Position numbers and translations under genes: made by a program
Assembly (NCBI GenBank): GCA_937894955.1
Contig: CALAXO010000110.1
Span: 1 to 30,613, forward strand
Source of the DNA: an uncultured Clostridia bacterium
Lineage (GTDB): Bacteria; Bacillota; Clostridia; Christensenellales; CAG-138
Direction of reading: 5' to 3'
Length of the DNA stretch: 30,613 nt
Part shown: one piece after another, positions 1 through 8,225 of the stretch
Layout of the letters: every line of letters begins with the position of its first letter
How positions within the stretch are numbered: position 1 is the stretch's first letter
The notes under the pieces: generated by a model
What the model was told of the DNA's origin: nothing
The model's database searches: none
Seen by the model: the letters and a program-made list of their open reading frames with translations, nothing else

Positions 1-92
1 CCGCCGCGAACAGGCAAATGCATGGCTTCGGTCTTTACCGCCGCAGCTTTAATTCCCTTTTCGGAGCGCATGTTGTTTCCGCAGCGGAGTAC

Positions 93-122
93 TTGACTGT
101 TAAATACGGCGTTTGATATAAT
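93..122 (+). promoter_or_regulatory. Sigma-A-type promoter of the acyltransferase gene
   Basis: A -35 box TTGACT (93-98) and a perfect -10 box TATAAT (117-122) are separated by 18 bases. They lie about 60 bases upstream of the acyltransferase start. Bases 1-92 have no recognisable gene; one frame is open from base 1 to a TGA at 94, but its translation resembles nothing I know. Confidence 0.7.
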
Positions 123-183
123 AAAACACGCAGAAAATGTCTTTCGGCACAGCTCTGCGCAGAAAAGAACAGTTAGGAGAATT

Positions 184-1614
184 ATGGTTACAGCAGAAAA
201 AAGCAGAATAGACTGCAGGCACATTGATGTTCTTGACGGAATTCGGGCTGTCAGCGTTATAATTGTTTTGATTTTCCATTTTTGGCAGCAAACATGGATT
301 TTTCCCGTAATTAAAACGCCGTGGCTTGCCTTCGTCGGAATAACCAAAATAGATTTTTCAAATTTCGCAACAGTCGGCTATCTTTTTGTGGATATGATGG
401 TTCTTATCAGCGGTTTCCTGCTGTTTTTGCCGCTGATGCGCAGCATTATTCTCGGCGAAGAGATGTCAAGTTGGAAAAACTACGCGCGCAGACGCATTGC
501 GCGAATCGTGCCGAGCTATTATTTTGCCGTGCTGCTGCTTTTCTTTGCCTCCGCACTTCCGACCGGAGCATATGCAACAACGGCGGATGCCTTAAAGGAT
601 CTTTTTGCCCACCTGACATTTACTCAAACGCTTTGGGTCAACACATATATCACAACTCCGCTGGACGTTGTGCTGTGGACGGTTGCAATCGAGGTTTGGT
701 TTTATGTTCTTTTTCCGTTCATTGCCGAATTCATCAAAGGACCGCGGAATAAAAGCCGGCAGAGTTTCACCCCCGCATACGGAATCTTCTTCATTTTTGC
801 CTTTTTCAACATAATTAATTATGTCTATACCGAAAACTTTGTTCTTAAGGGCGATGTATATCTTGCAATGCGCATAAACCAGTTCCCTGCGTTTCTCGGA
901 GTTTATTCAATCGGAATGCTCGGAGCGTCGGCTTTTGTTTTGATTGCAAAAAATTGCAGACGCAGCAGAATGTTTAATGCGGTCAACACCCTTTTCTCTG
1001 TTTGCAGCATTTTGCTTATCGTTTACTTGATTAACGATTGCGTCGCCACGCAGGAACGGCAGGTTTGGCAGGTCACGGAGCGTTCAAAGCTTGCCTTTGT
1101 GTTCATGACATTTATTATCACCACTGCACTGTCAAGCAAATGGTATCGCTGGCTGTTCTCAAACAAGTTCATGCGTTTTCTTTCAGGAATATCCTATAAT
1201 TTGTATATTTGGCATCAATGGCTTGCCGTTCAGTGCAAAAACACCTGGCGCATTCCGAAATGGTCGGGAGAAATTCCTCCGAACATGCTGAATATCACCT
1301 ACTGGATGAACAGATATGCTGTTGTAATAACAGTGTTCGCATTTGCGGCAGCAATACTGGCAACTTATTTAATTGAAAAGCCTTTTGCAAACCTGATTAT
1401 GGGCCGTCCCGTGTTTCCGCTTTTTGCAAAGAAGCACCTGAAAACCGCCAATTCGGCTGACGAAGAATGCATCAGCGAAGAAGAGTCCGCTCCGCTCTCC
1501 GCCGAGGTTGATTCGTTCGCCGATACTATCGATTCCGATGAGCCGACCGAGGATGCCGCCGCAAATCCCTGGGGCGAAAAGGAAACCGACCGAAACGATT
1601 CAAATTGCGATTGA
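184..1614 (+). CDS. OafA/YrhL-type membrane acyltransferase (acyltransferase family 3)
   Basis: This is a multi-pass membrane protein of 476 residues, predicted to move an acyl group (often acetyl) onto a surface polysaccharide or glycolipid. The family signature LDGIRAVSVIIVLIFHFW lies near residues 17-34, with the conserved His at about 32. Other family landmarks are VDMMVLISGFLLF (about 69-81), the basic segment ARRRIARIVPSYY (about 101-113), LWTVAIEVWFY, and the late motif YNLYIWHQWL. About ten hydrophobic segments end near residue 410. The last ~45 residues form a very acidic, Glu/Asp/Ser-rich cytoplasmic tail, unusual for the family. AGGAGA lies four bases before the ATG, and the gene has its own promoter and terminator, so it looks monocistronic. 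The acceptor substrate cannot be told from sequence. Confidence 0.9.
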   Translation: MVTAEKSRIDCRHIDVLDGIRAVSVIIVLIFHFWQQTWIFPVIKTPWLAFVGITKIDFSNFATVGYLFVDMMVLISGFLLFLPLMRSIILGEEMSSWKNYARRRIARIVPSYYFAVLLLFFASALPTGAYATTADALKDLFAHLTFTQTLWVNTYITTPLDVVLWTVAIEVWFYVLFPFIAEFIKGPRNKSRQSFTPAYGIFFIFAFFNIINYVYTENFVLKGDVYLAMRINQFPAFLGVYSIGMLGASAFVLIAKNCRRSRMFNAVNTLFSVCSILLIVYLINDCVATQERQVWQVTERSKLAFVFMTFIITTALSSKWYRWLFSNKFMRFLSGISYNLYIWHQWLAVQCKNTWRIPKWSGEIPPNMLNITYWMNRYAVVITVFAFAAAILATYLIEKPFANLIMGRPVFPLFAKKHLKTANSADEECISEEESAPLSAEVDSFADTIDSDEPTEDAAANPWGEKETDRNDSNCD

Positions 1615-1655
1615 TGACGGTTTAAATTTGCATTTTATTCCGTATTTAAAAATAT

Positions 1656-1697
1656 GACTGCTGCAGCTGATCGTTTGCGCTGCAGCAGTCTTTTTTC
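1656..1697 (+). terminator. Rho-independent terminator of the acyltransferase gene
   Basis: Perfect 12-base arms, GACTGCTGCAGC (1656-1667) and GCTGCAGCAGTC (1679-1690), enclose an 11-base loop and are followed by six T. The other side is A/T-rich (TTTAAAAATA), so it may also stop minus-strand transcription coming from the decayed toxin-immunity locus. Confidence 0.9.
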
Positions 1698-1735
1698 GTT
1701 TTCGAAATGAACCGCAGAGCATTCCTTTCCGCTGT

Positions 1736-2112
1736 TTACAAGGTTTTATCTTGCAGTTCGACGTTTTTGAACTGTCCGTTCTCAAATAAAATTGCAATTC
1801 CATGTTCCATATCAAACCTATAGTCGCACATGATTGCAATATTGCGGTGCTTTTCGGTGTGCAGCACAAAGATCTCATCAGGCATAACATATTTGAATGT
1901 GTTTTCAATCTTACTCCGTCCGACTGAGCAGATTCATCGGTTTTAACATAGTTCTTGACAGGTTCCAAGGACACTGCCGCTGCATCCTGATTAGCCTCAA
2001 ACATTCCGAAGACCTCCCTTTGACTTTTGATAATCTCTTCATCGGGATAGCATTCATAAATAAGGGGAAGTTCAAAATTTCTGCCCCAAATACTGAGTTT
2101 GTGCTTATTCAT
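1736..2112 (-). pseudogene. Frameshifted immunity-type protein downstream of an HNH toxin remnant
   Basis: The reading frame starts at ATG 2112 behind GGAGG and begins MNKHKLSIWGRNFELPLIYE. Around 1930 the frame changes. The continuation in another minus-strand frame is coherent (FKYVMPDEIFVLHTEKH, then IAIMCDYRFDMEHGIAILF, then LQDKTL) and ends at TAA 1736-1738. The span is 377 bases, not a multiple of three, so one small indel explains the break; repaired, the product would be about 125 residues. The composition resembles small cytosolic DUF6985-like proteins found after nuclease toxins in polymorphic toxin loci. That family name is from memory. A gene just after a toxin's C-terminus is the usual place for the cognate immunity gene. 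Confidence 0.75.
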
Positions 2113-2126
2113 GAAATCCGCCTCCG

Positions 2127-2787
2127 TCATTTTTCGGTCGCGAGCCTTGCATTCGGCACGACCGCCGGAATATCTGAAATGTTCATGTATGTCTTGAGAT
2201 ACTAAATCCATTGTGTGCGCATCACATCTTTCATGCCGTGAAAAATCATTTTTCCGACGCCATTCACGAACATCCTTTGCCGTCCAATCCGTTTTGCCGT
2301 CTTTTCCCGCTGCGTTCCGTTGTTCTGCACATTTTGCATCGGCCTGACGGAATTTAAATGGTATTTCAGATGTCATGTTTTTGATGCTTACAGTGGCTTC
2401 GACACATTTTGAAAACTTCGGTTCACCGTTCTAGTATTCGATGCCGTCCATGCCCTTTTCGGTCATTTTTTTCATAGCCTTACTGCCTTTCTCGCTTTCG
2501 GCTGACGGAACGTATTTGAAATCCCCGCGTTTCCCTTCTCAAGAACCACGTGAACCGTTGACAGGAATTATTGCATATCTCGTGTCGCGAACAACATAGC
2601 GTCCGCAGAATACTTCAGGTTTATTCTCAAAAAGTTTGCCTGTTGGTGCTCCATTAAAAAGATTCTTGATAAACTTTTTTGATTCCGAAAGTGATGCGTT
2701 CGTTTTCGGTTTAATGTCACGAAAGCCGGCGTCTTTCGTCTAACAAATGGGGTTCAGATCAAAAATAATCTCAAATTTTTGACGCAT
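2127..2787 (-). pseudogene. Decayed C-terminal HNH/Endo VII-type nuclease toxin
   Basis: One minus-strand frame reads through recognisable toxin sequence but carries three in-frame stops: TAG near 2740, TGA near 2540 and TAG near 2432. Segments include SLSESKKFIKNLFNGAP, FCGRYVVRDTRYAIIPVNG, KGMDGIEY, then WTAKDVREWRRKNDFSRHE and TMDLVSQDIHEHF followed by YSGGRAECKARD. The last part matches the W..eN.(f)t.HE....TmdLvp..IH..f.H.GG..E pattern of HNH/Endo VII-fold toxin nucleases; the usual His before GG is Tyr here. The N-terminal delivery and repeat part is absent. Only the effector end survives, joined to its immunity gene. A one-base shift near the end would restore a TGA at 2127-2129, just before the immunity ribosome binding site. 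Confidence 0.75.
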
Positions 2788-2791
2788 GATA

Positions 2792-2820
2792 TTGCTTTTT
2801 AGGCCATTTTGCGATATAAT
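2792..2820 (+). promoter_or_regulatory. Promoter of the TIR/RyR operon
   Basis: TTGCTT (2792-2797) and a perfect TATAAT (2815-2820) are separated by exactly 17 bases. The predicted start of transcription is near 2827, giving a leader of about 148 bases before the TIR-LRR start codon. No other strong promoter is visible in the operon, whose genes are 28 and 61 bases apart. Confidence 0.7.
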
Positions 2821-2849
2821 TCGTATAAATATGCTGTGCGTCTTTTGCG

Positions 2850-2890
2850 ATGTTCTGTGTCCAAGCAAAAACGGTTTGCATTTAGAACAT
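2850..2890 (+). promoter_or_regulatory. Nested hairpin in the 5' leader of the TIR operon
   Basis: An outer stem ATGTTCT (2850-2856) pairs with AGAACAT (2884-2890). Inside it GCAAA (2865-2869) pairs with TTTGC (2875-2879). The structure lies wholly in the predicted untranslated leader and is not followed by a T-run, so it is not a simple terminator. It matches no riboswitch class I know. It could be a protein- or RNA-binding site, an mRNA stability element, or chance in A/T-rich DNA. Confidence 0.45.
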
Positions 2891-2974
2891 GGTTAGTGCA
2901 TATTTCGAGAGTCATTTTGCATTTAATATGCCGCTGAACAAAAAAGATATGAAATGCTTTAACGGGAGATTAAT

Positions 2975-4591
2975 ATGAATCAAAACGAAATGCCCATTCC
3001 GTATATCGGAGAAAAATCGTATATTTTCGTTAGTTATGCGCATAAAGATTCCGAAGTTGTTATGCGGAATGTTGCGTTGCTTCAGCAAAGCGGATTCCGT
3101 GTTTGGTATGATGAGGGAATTGACCCCGGCTCGGAGTGGCCGGATACGATCGCAAAATATCTTGAGCGCAGCAGCTACTTCATCGGATTCATTTCTGCAA
3201 ATTCGCTTGCCTCACAGAATTGCACATGTGAGCTGTATACAGCATTTAATGAGCGTAAGAGAATTCTCGTTGTCTACCTGGAAGATGTTCAACCGGAAGG
3301 CGGTCTTAAGATGCAGCTTTCGTCACGCCAGGCGATACATTGGAATAAATACGAAAGCGAGAATGCTTTCTTTAAAAAGCTTCTGACTGCGCCCGGATTG
3401 AACGATTGCCGAGAATCGGAAAACAACGTCAAAACAATAAATGCTTCAACAGCCGTACAGGCAAACAGCAATACAGCATTGGAGCTTCACCCCGCAGCTG
3501 CGGAACAGAACCATAGCGTTGAAATTGCAGCAAAGCATAACTCAAATGAAGCGCAGACTGCCGAGCAACTGAAAAGCTGCTGCGGAAATACTTCGGATGA
3601 AGCGCAGAATAAACGCATTAAGTTTTCTATTCGTTACAAAGATACGGACTCAATACGGAACTACGTTCACGAACATTATGATGAAATGATTTCAGCATCA
3701 AGCATTGCGGTAGAGATATCGTTGTATCATGAACGAACATTACGTTATGCCGGAATTGATATCAGTGCTTTGTGGGCTGACGTCAATATTGGAGAAAAAA
3801 TAGATGAACTGCACATTAATTTCTTTGATTACAGCAAATTCGACATTAAACAGATAAAAAATCTGCCCAATCTGAGAATATTGGAAATTGAAGGAACTGC
3901 TCCTGTGAATTCTTCAAGCTTCGAATATTGTGGGAAAAAATTAAGAAAGCTGGTTTTGCATTGTTTCATTAACGAGGACGTAATTCGCTCAATTTCAAAC
4001 GTTACAAGCTTGCGGCATCTCGACCTTGGAAACGGTAGCCGGAGTGAAATTCGGGATATAAGTCCTTTAGGCAATTTAAAAAATCTTAGGACGCTCGTGA
4101 TAGGCGGGACTCTGCGCGAGTTGAGTCCGATTGCGCGGCTTGAGAATCTTGAAGAGCTGACGATATTCAGCGACGTGCTTTCCGATATTTCAGTGCTGGG
4201 AGAATTAAACAGATTAAAAGCACTTGAAATACACGGGGCAGCTTATATTGACTTGAAAGCGTTGGAAAAGCTCACAAACAGCATGCAATATTTAGTAGTG
4301 GAAGCGGAATACATTGCTGATATTGATTCACTGATGCTGCTTGTAAACCTCAGGCATCTGGAACTTCGTGCCGAAAACATAAAAGACATACGTCCGCTGC
4401 GCAATTTGAAGCGAGTGCAATATCTGGAAGTTTCAAAAAACTTTTGGACCTCATTGCAGGTTAAACGAATTGCAAAAGAACTTGATCTGAGAGTACGGAA
4501 GTACTCGAATTTCTATATCTTAGGTGAAGAAGATGAAGAAGAAGATGAAGAGTTTTATGAATTTATACGCCGTTTCCGCCATTTTCACTGA
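2975..4591 (+). CDS. TIR domain protein with C-terminal leucine-rich repeats
   Basis: The protein has 538 residues. Residues ~15-135 form a TIR domain: the strand and box-1 segment YIFVSYAHKDSE (16-27), then GFRVWYDEGIDPGSEW (40-55), and NCTCELYTAF (82-91). Glu86 sits where NAD-hydrolysing TIR domains have their catalytic Glu. Residues ~140-225 are a low-complexity, Asn/Ala/Glu-rich linker. Residues ~290-505 are internalin-like leucine-rich repeats with units such as LPNLRILEIEG, NLKNLRTLVIGG and LENLEELTIFS. The protein ends in an acidic run and a short basic/aromatic tail. No signal peptide or membrane segment is seen, so it should be cytosolic. GGGAG lies six bases before the ATG. It is the first gene of a three-gene operon. 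The LRRs are the likely recognition part and the TIR the signalling or NADase part (inferred from families). Confidence 0.9.
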   Translation: MNQNEMPIPYIGEKSYIFVSYAHKDSEVVMRNVALLQQSGFRVWYDEGIDPGSEWPDTIAKYLERSSYFIGFISANSLASQNCTCELYTAFNERKRILVVYLEDVQPEGGLKMQLSSRQAIHWNKYESENAFFKKLLTAPGLNDCRESENNVKTINASTAVQANSNTALELHPAAAEQNHSVEIAAKHNSNEAQTAEQLKSCCGNTSDEAQNKRIKFSIRYKDTDSIRNYVHEHYDEMISASSIAVEISLYHERTLRYAGIDISALWADVNIGEKIDELHINFFDYSKFDIKQIKNLPNLRILEIEGTAPVNSSSFEYCGKKLRKLVLHCFINEDVIRSISNVTSLRHLDLGNGSRSEIRDISPLGNLKNLRTLVIGGTLRELSPIARLENLEELTIFSDVLSDISVLGELNRLKALEIHGAAYIDLKALEKLTNSMQYLVVEAEYIADIDSLMLLVNLRHLELRAENIKDIRPLRNLKRVQYLEVSKNFWTSLQVKRIAKELDLRVRKYSNFYILGEEDEEEDEEFYEFIRRFRHFH

Positions 4592-4619
4592 TTGATATAC
4601 AAAGAAAGGAATTATCAAA

Positions 4620-6707
4620 ATGAATGAACATATCTTTTTTGCGGCATTCGCAGCATTGTCCCTCCTTGTAGGGGTTGGTTGTCTCGTTCGCGCGTTGTAC
4701 CTGTTCAAGACCGGGAAGCGGGCAAAAAGGGTTCTTTCTTCGATACAGATTTTCACTATAGGTGTGTTTTTTTCGGTTCTGCTGATTTTTATTCCAATAT
4801 GCTATACTAATAATGCATTGACGGACAGCCACAGATATATACGGCCCTTTTTGCTTGCTGTGCACAATTCGTTCAGAGTCTTTATTTTGGATGGAGATTT
4901 TGACACCGTTACGAATGCTGTTGCAGGACAAAGCACAGGATTGTATACAGTTTTCACATCGTATGCGGCTTTTTTGTACGTACTTGCCCCGCTGATGACA
5001 TTCAGCAATGTTTTGATGCTGTTTAAAAACGTTATGGGAGAGGCGCGCTACAGATTCCGCTTTTTCAAAAAACACTATATAATATCTGAACTTAACGAGA
5101 AATCCATTGCACTCGCAACCAGCATTCGCAAATCGAATGATAAAGCAGTTATTGTGTTTGCCGATGTTTTTGAACATGACGATGAAGAGAACTATGAATT
5201 AATGAATGCGGCGAGGGACATTAATGCGATATGCCTTAAAAGGGATGTTACTCATCTGAATATTATCAAAAAAAAGGGAGATGTTGAAGTTTTTTTGATC
5301 GGAGAAAACGAATCGGAAAATGTCAGCCAGGCGGTGCAGCTCACCACAGAGCTAAATGAAAAGAACAAGAAGCATAACGTGAAGATATTCGTTTTCTCAA
5401 CAAAACAAAGCGCTGCATATACTATTGGCTCAGTTGAGTACGAAAAACTGCTGGAGCATGCTGTTGAGCATGGCTGCGGTGATAATTGCTTCAAGCTGCG
5501 CCGAGTGGATGAAGTTCAGCATTTGATTTGGGACATTATTCCCGAAATGAAGTTATATGACATTGCCCATCGAAGCGGAGAGGACAGGCTATCCGTCCTG
5601 ATCGTTGGCTTTGGCCAATACGGTATAGAGTTTTTTAAAACTCTGCTGTGGTATTTCCAGTTTGAGGGCTATACCCTTGAGATAACAATCATTGACAACA
5701 AAGGCACAAACGAAAACGATTACATCAGCAAAAAAATCAATCGTGATTTTCCGGATGTACTCAAATTCAACCGCTGTAAAACCGAGGGGGAAGCAAAATA
5801 CGATATTGTAACATTCTCGGGCGTTGATGTTGACTCAGCGGATTTCGATAACTTGATTCTTCGCGGAGGGATAAGCATCGAACATGAGTCGAATGATGAT
5901 GCGGATAAAGCTGTTCTCGAAAGAATTCGCCGAATAAATCTTGCTTTTGTTGCTCTTGGCAATGACGATGAAAATATTGAAATGTCGATACATCTTCGCA
6001 TGCTGTTTGACAGACTGAATGAAATCAATAATAAACAGGCTAAACAGATGGAATGGAGGAAAGAACCCGTTGAGATTTTTTCAATTGTTTATGATGAGCG
6101 CAAGTCGGGAATCATTCGGGATGAAAAATGCTCTGCGGGTAATTCCTGCGGTTTGAAAAATCATAACGATACACCGTACCATATTCACTTTATGGGCGGA
6201 TTGTCTTCTCAGTTCGATTATTCATGTATCTATGATGCAAAACTTGAAGACAGTGCATATAACCAGCACAGCGGTTGGGTTGATATTGAGCAGGATGTAT
6301 ATAATGAATGGCTGAAATCGGGCGACAGCGACAAGATTGAGGCAGTTAAAAAATATGACTGGGGGTTTGAATCCGAATCGACTCCGGAGGCGCAGTGCAG
6401 ATCGAGAGCTAAATTTGAAAAATATGAGTATTACCGCCTTTCGTCAATGGCCAAGGAGCTTTATAAAAGAGAGCTTGACAGTCAAGATATTCTTCGAGTA
6501 ATCACTAAATGCTCGGAAAAAGAAGTGAAGCGAACCTGCGAATGCGAAAACTGCATGAAAAGGAAGCGCAGCGAGCACATGCGATGGAATGCATACACAA
6601 TGACTCTCGGTTATGTTCGTGGCTCATACCGTGCAGACAGAGCAAAGGTACACAACAAGCTTTGTGCATGGGACGACTTGTCAAAAATTGACAAACACAA
6701 GAATTAA
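4620..6707 (+). CDS. Three-TM membrane protein with TrkA/RCK-like Rossmann regions and a RyR motif
   Basis: The protein has 695 residues. Hydrophobic segments at ~5-28, ~42-62 and ~111-136 are followed by a long cytosolic part. Residues ~150-260 look like a degenerate Rossmann/TrkA-N unit (HYIISELNEKSIALA, later DVEVFLIGENESEN). Residues ~325-480 form a clearer one: VLIVGFGQYGIEFFK (Gly at 330 and 332) followed by a strand ending IIDN. Near the end comes CECENC and then EHMRWNAYTMTLGY (Glu652, His653, Arg655, Trp656), which matches the RyR motif (EH.RW....m...G). The segment between TM2 and TM3 could be a re-entrant pore loop, but no TVGYG filter is present. AAAGGA lies nine bases before the ATG, 28 bases after the TIR-LRR gene. 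The architecture suggests a ligand-gated channel or membrane effector; transport activity is inferred. Confidence 0.85.
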   Translation: MNEHIFFAAFAALSLLVGVGCLVRALYLFKTGKRAKRVLSSIQIFTIGVFFSVLLIFIPICYTNNALTDSHRYIRPFLLAVHNSFRVFILDGDFDTVTNAVAGQSTGLYTVFTSYAAFLYVLAPLMTFSNVLMLFKNVMGEARYRFRFFKKHYIISELNEKSIALATSIRKSNDKAVIVFADVFEHDDEENYELMNAARDINAICLKRDVTHLNIIKKKGDVEVFLIGENESENVSQAVQLTTELNEKNKKHNVKIFVFSTKQSAAYTIGSVEYEKLLEHAVEHGCGDNCFKLRRVDEVQHLIWDIIPEMKLYDIAHRSGEDRLSVLIVGFGQYGIEFFKTLLWYFQFEGYTLEITIIDNKGTNENDYISKKINRDFPDVLKFNRCKTEGEAKYDIVTFSGVDVDSADFDNLILRGGISIEHESNDDADKAVLERIRRINLAFVALGNDDENIEMSIHLRMLFDRLNEINNKQAKQMEWRKEPVEIFSIVYDERKSGIIRDEKCSAGNSCGLKNHNDTPYHIHFMGGLSSQFDYSCIYDAKLEDSAYNQHSGWVDIEQDVYNEWLKSGDSDKIEAVKKYDWGFESESTPEAQCRSRAKFEKYEYYRLSSMAKELYKRELDSQDILRVITKCSEKEVKRTCECENCMKRKRSEHMRWNAYTMTLGYVRGSYRADRAKVHNKLCAWDDLSKIDKHKN

Positions 6708-6768
6708 CACGAATTAAAAAACATGCTTTGCAGCGCAAGTACTGAACCAAGGGTTGGAAAGGAAACAA

Positions 6769-8016
6769 ATGACATACGGAGTATTTATAAATTACAAACA
6801 CACTCATAAGCATCTCGCAGGACGCATATACGATTTCTTCGTTACGAAAGGAGCCGGTCCGTTCATGGATGATTATGCAATGAATCAGGATCGGGACTAT
6901 CGTGAAAGACTTCTTCATGAGGTCCGGAATGCGCCCTATTTCCTTTGTTTGCTGACGGAGGATGCCGTAGAAGAACTCTGCGCATTGGACGACAGCAGCG
7001 ATAATGAAGAGAACATTTATTTTCAGGAAATTAAAACCGCATGCGAAAGTGAAAGAAGAATTCTTGTCCTTACATACGGGAACATTGACTATAATGTGTT
7101 AAGAAAACTTCCGGAAAGCATCAGCGGGATTAGATACATCAACCATTACAAAATTCCAGAGGAAAATCGCCTCTTTTATAACGTTATGGACAATTTATGC
7201 ACAAATGATGTTGATTATGAGGTCTTAAGAGATGCAGTCAGCTGGAGAGGACTAATCAAATCAAAAGCAAATGTCCTTATATCTTCACGAAAAGAAATTG
7301 AAGAAAGATTTCGGACATATAATATGATCTTCGGAACTGATTATATTACAGCAATAAAGAATAACGCTGAAAGTGTTGGCATGAATCGCGTAAAAGAGAT
7401 CAGCCTTGTTTGCTATGCCGCTACAGCGGTTCTTTGCAACAACAGACAATATATAGATCGTCTGGCATATGATCACGGGTTTTTGTTTAAGATTTTTTCA
7501 TGTTTACTGAAAGATCAAGAGTTTTCACTCAGATTGGTTATAAATGCCCCTCTTTCGAGCGCAACGGCTGACACAATAAGATATTCAAAGCTGGGCAACA
7601 GTGCTTTTGCTGCTGATGATGAAGAACAGATTTTTTTGAACTCATACGCCAATATAACGCGATTAAGCCGTGCAGAACCGTATAAAACGGCACTTCGAGG
7701 GAGGAGATTCAGTTTCCTGGTAACCGATTGTGCATTGCCGTACGCAATGTTTCAAGTAGTGTACAAGAATGGATTCGAAGAATACAATCATATCAAAATC
7801 GACCTCTACTCCTGCGGTATTGACACAACAAAAGAAAGAAGGAGTATGTTGATTTTTGAGCGGGATAATGTTGATAACTATGATTTTTTTAACGAACAAA
7901 TAAAATTATTCAACAATAAAGAAGCAATAGCAAGGTCTAAACAGATGATTGAAGAGAATCACAGTAGATGGATACAAGCGTGGAATCATTACGAGGAATC
8001 GTTCAACACATTTTGA
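6769..8016 (+). CDS. TIR-like domain protein with uncharacterised C-terminal sensor-type domain
   Basis: I chose ATG 6769 because AAAGGA ends five bases before it; an in-frame TTG at 6754 is the alternative. The product is 415 residues. Residues ~1-130 look like a divergent TIR domain: TYGVFINYKHTHKHLAGRIY (2-21), then GPFMDDYAM, APYFLCLLT (55-63), and YFQEIKTACESERRILVLTY (84-103), with Glu87 as candidate catalytic residue. The C-terminal part (~195-400) is not a domain I can name with confidence. It contains RRFSFLVTDCALPYAMFQVV and, near the end, RRSMLIFERDNVDNYDFFNE. The RR.mliF..D...Y.FF..Q pattern recurs after helical regions in other bacterial conflict proteins, as I remember it. No membrane segment is seen. 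It is the last gene of the operon and presumably works with the other TIR protein and the RyR membrane protein. Confidence 0.8.
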   Translation: MTYGVFINYKHTHKHLAGRIYDFFVTKGAGPFMDDYAMNQDRDYRERLLHEVRNAPYFLCLLTEDAVEELCALDDSSDNEENIYFQEIKTACESERRILVLTYGNIDYNVLRKLPESISGIRYINHYKIPEENRLFYNVMDNLCTNDVDYEVLRDAVSWRGLIKSKANVLISSRKEIEERFRTYNMIFGTDYITAIKNNAESVGMNRVKEISLVCYAATAVLCNNRQYIDRLAYDHGFLFKIFSCLLKDQEFSLRLVINAPLSSATADTIRYSKLGNSAFAADDEEQIFLNSYANITRLSRAEPYKTALRGRRFSFLVTDCALPYAMFQVVYKNGFEEYNHIKIDLYSCGIDTTKERRSMLIFERDNVDNYDFFNEQIKLFNNKEAIARSKQMIEENHSRWIQAWNHYEESFNTF

Positions 8017-8055
8017 TCATCCTAAGTGAATGCAGAATCAGCCGCCGTCCTGCTT

Positions 8056-8086
8056 TTGTAACAATTTAAAAAGGCTGTTGTAACAA
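8056..8086. repeat. 9-base direct repeat with 22-base period
   Basis: TTGTAACAA occurs at 8056-8064 and again at 8078-8086 in the A/T-rich gap after the operon. It may be a small regulator site or a remnant of insertion. Nothing else in 8017-8171 is recognisable, and no terminator is visible directly after the third gene. Confidence 0.4.
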
Positions 8087-8225
8087 GACAAATTCAGCAG
8101 CAGATCGTTCGAATACTCATAAAACAAACTCATGGACTCCGGCGTTGCCCGTTCTGATATAATCCTCATAGAGTAGACACTTGGAAAAACAAAAAGGATT
8201 CAAGGTTACATTATGGGGGGTATTT

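Noticed and set aside
1897..2205. Plus-strand 102-codon ORF
   Set aside because: It is antisense to the toxin-immunity remnant, whose minus-strand frames give coherent family sequence; the plus-strand product looks random.
8145..8163. TATAAT near 8158 as a promoter
   Set aside because: The only -35-like sequence, TTGCCC, is 7 bases away; nothing suitable lies 16-18 bases upstream.
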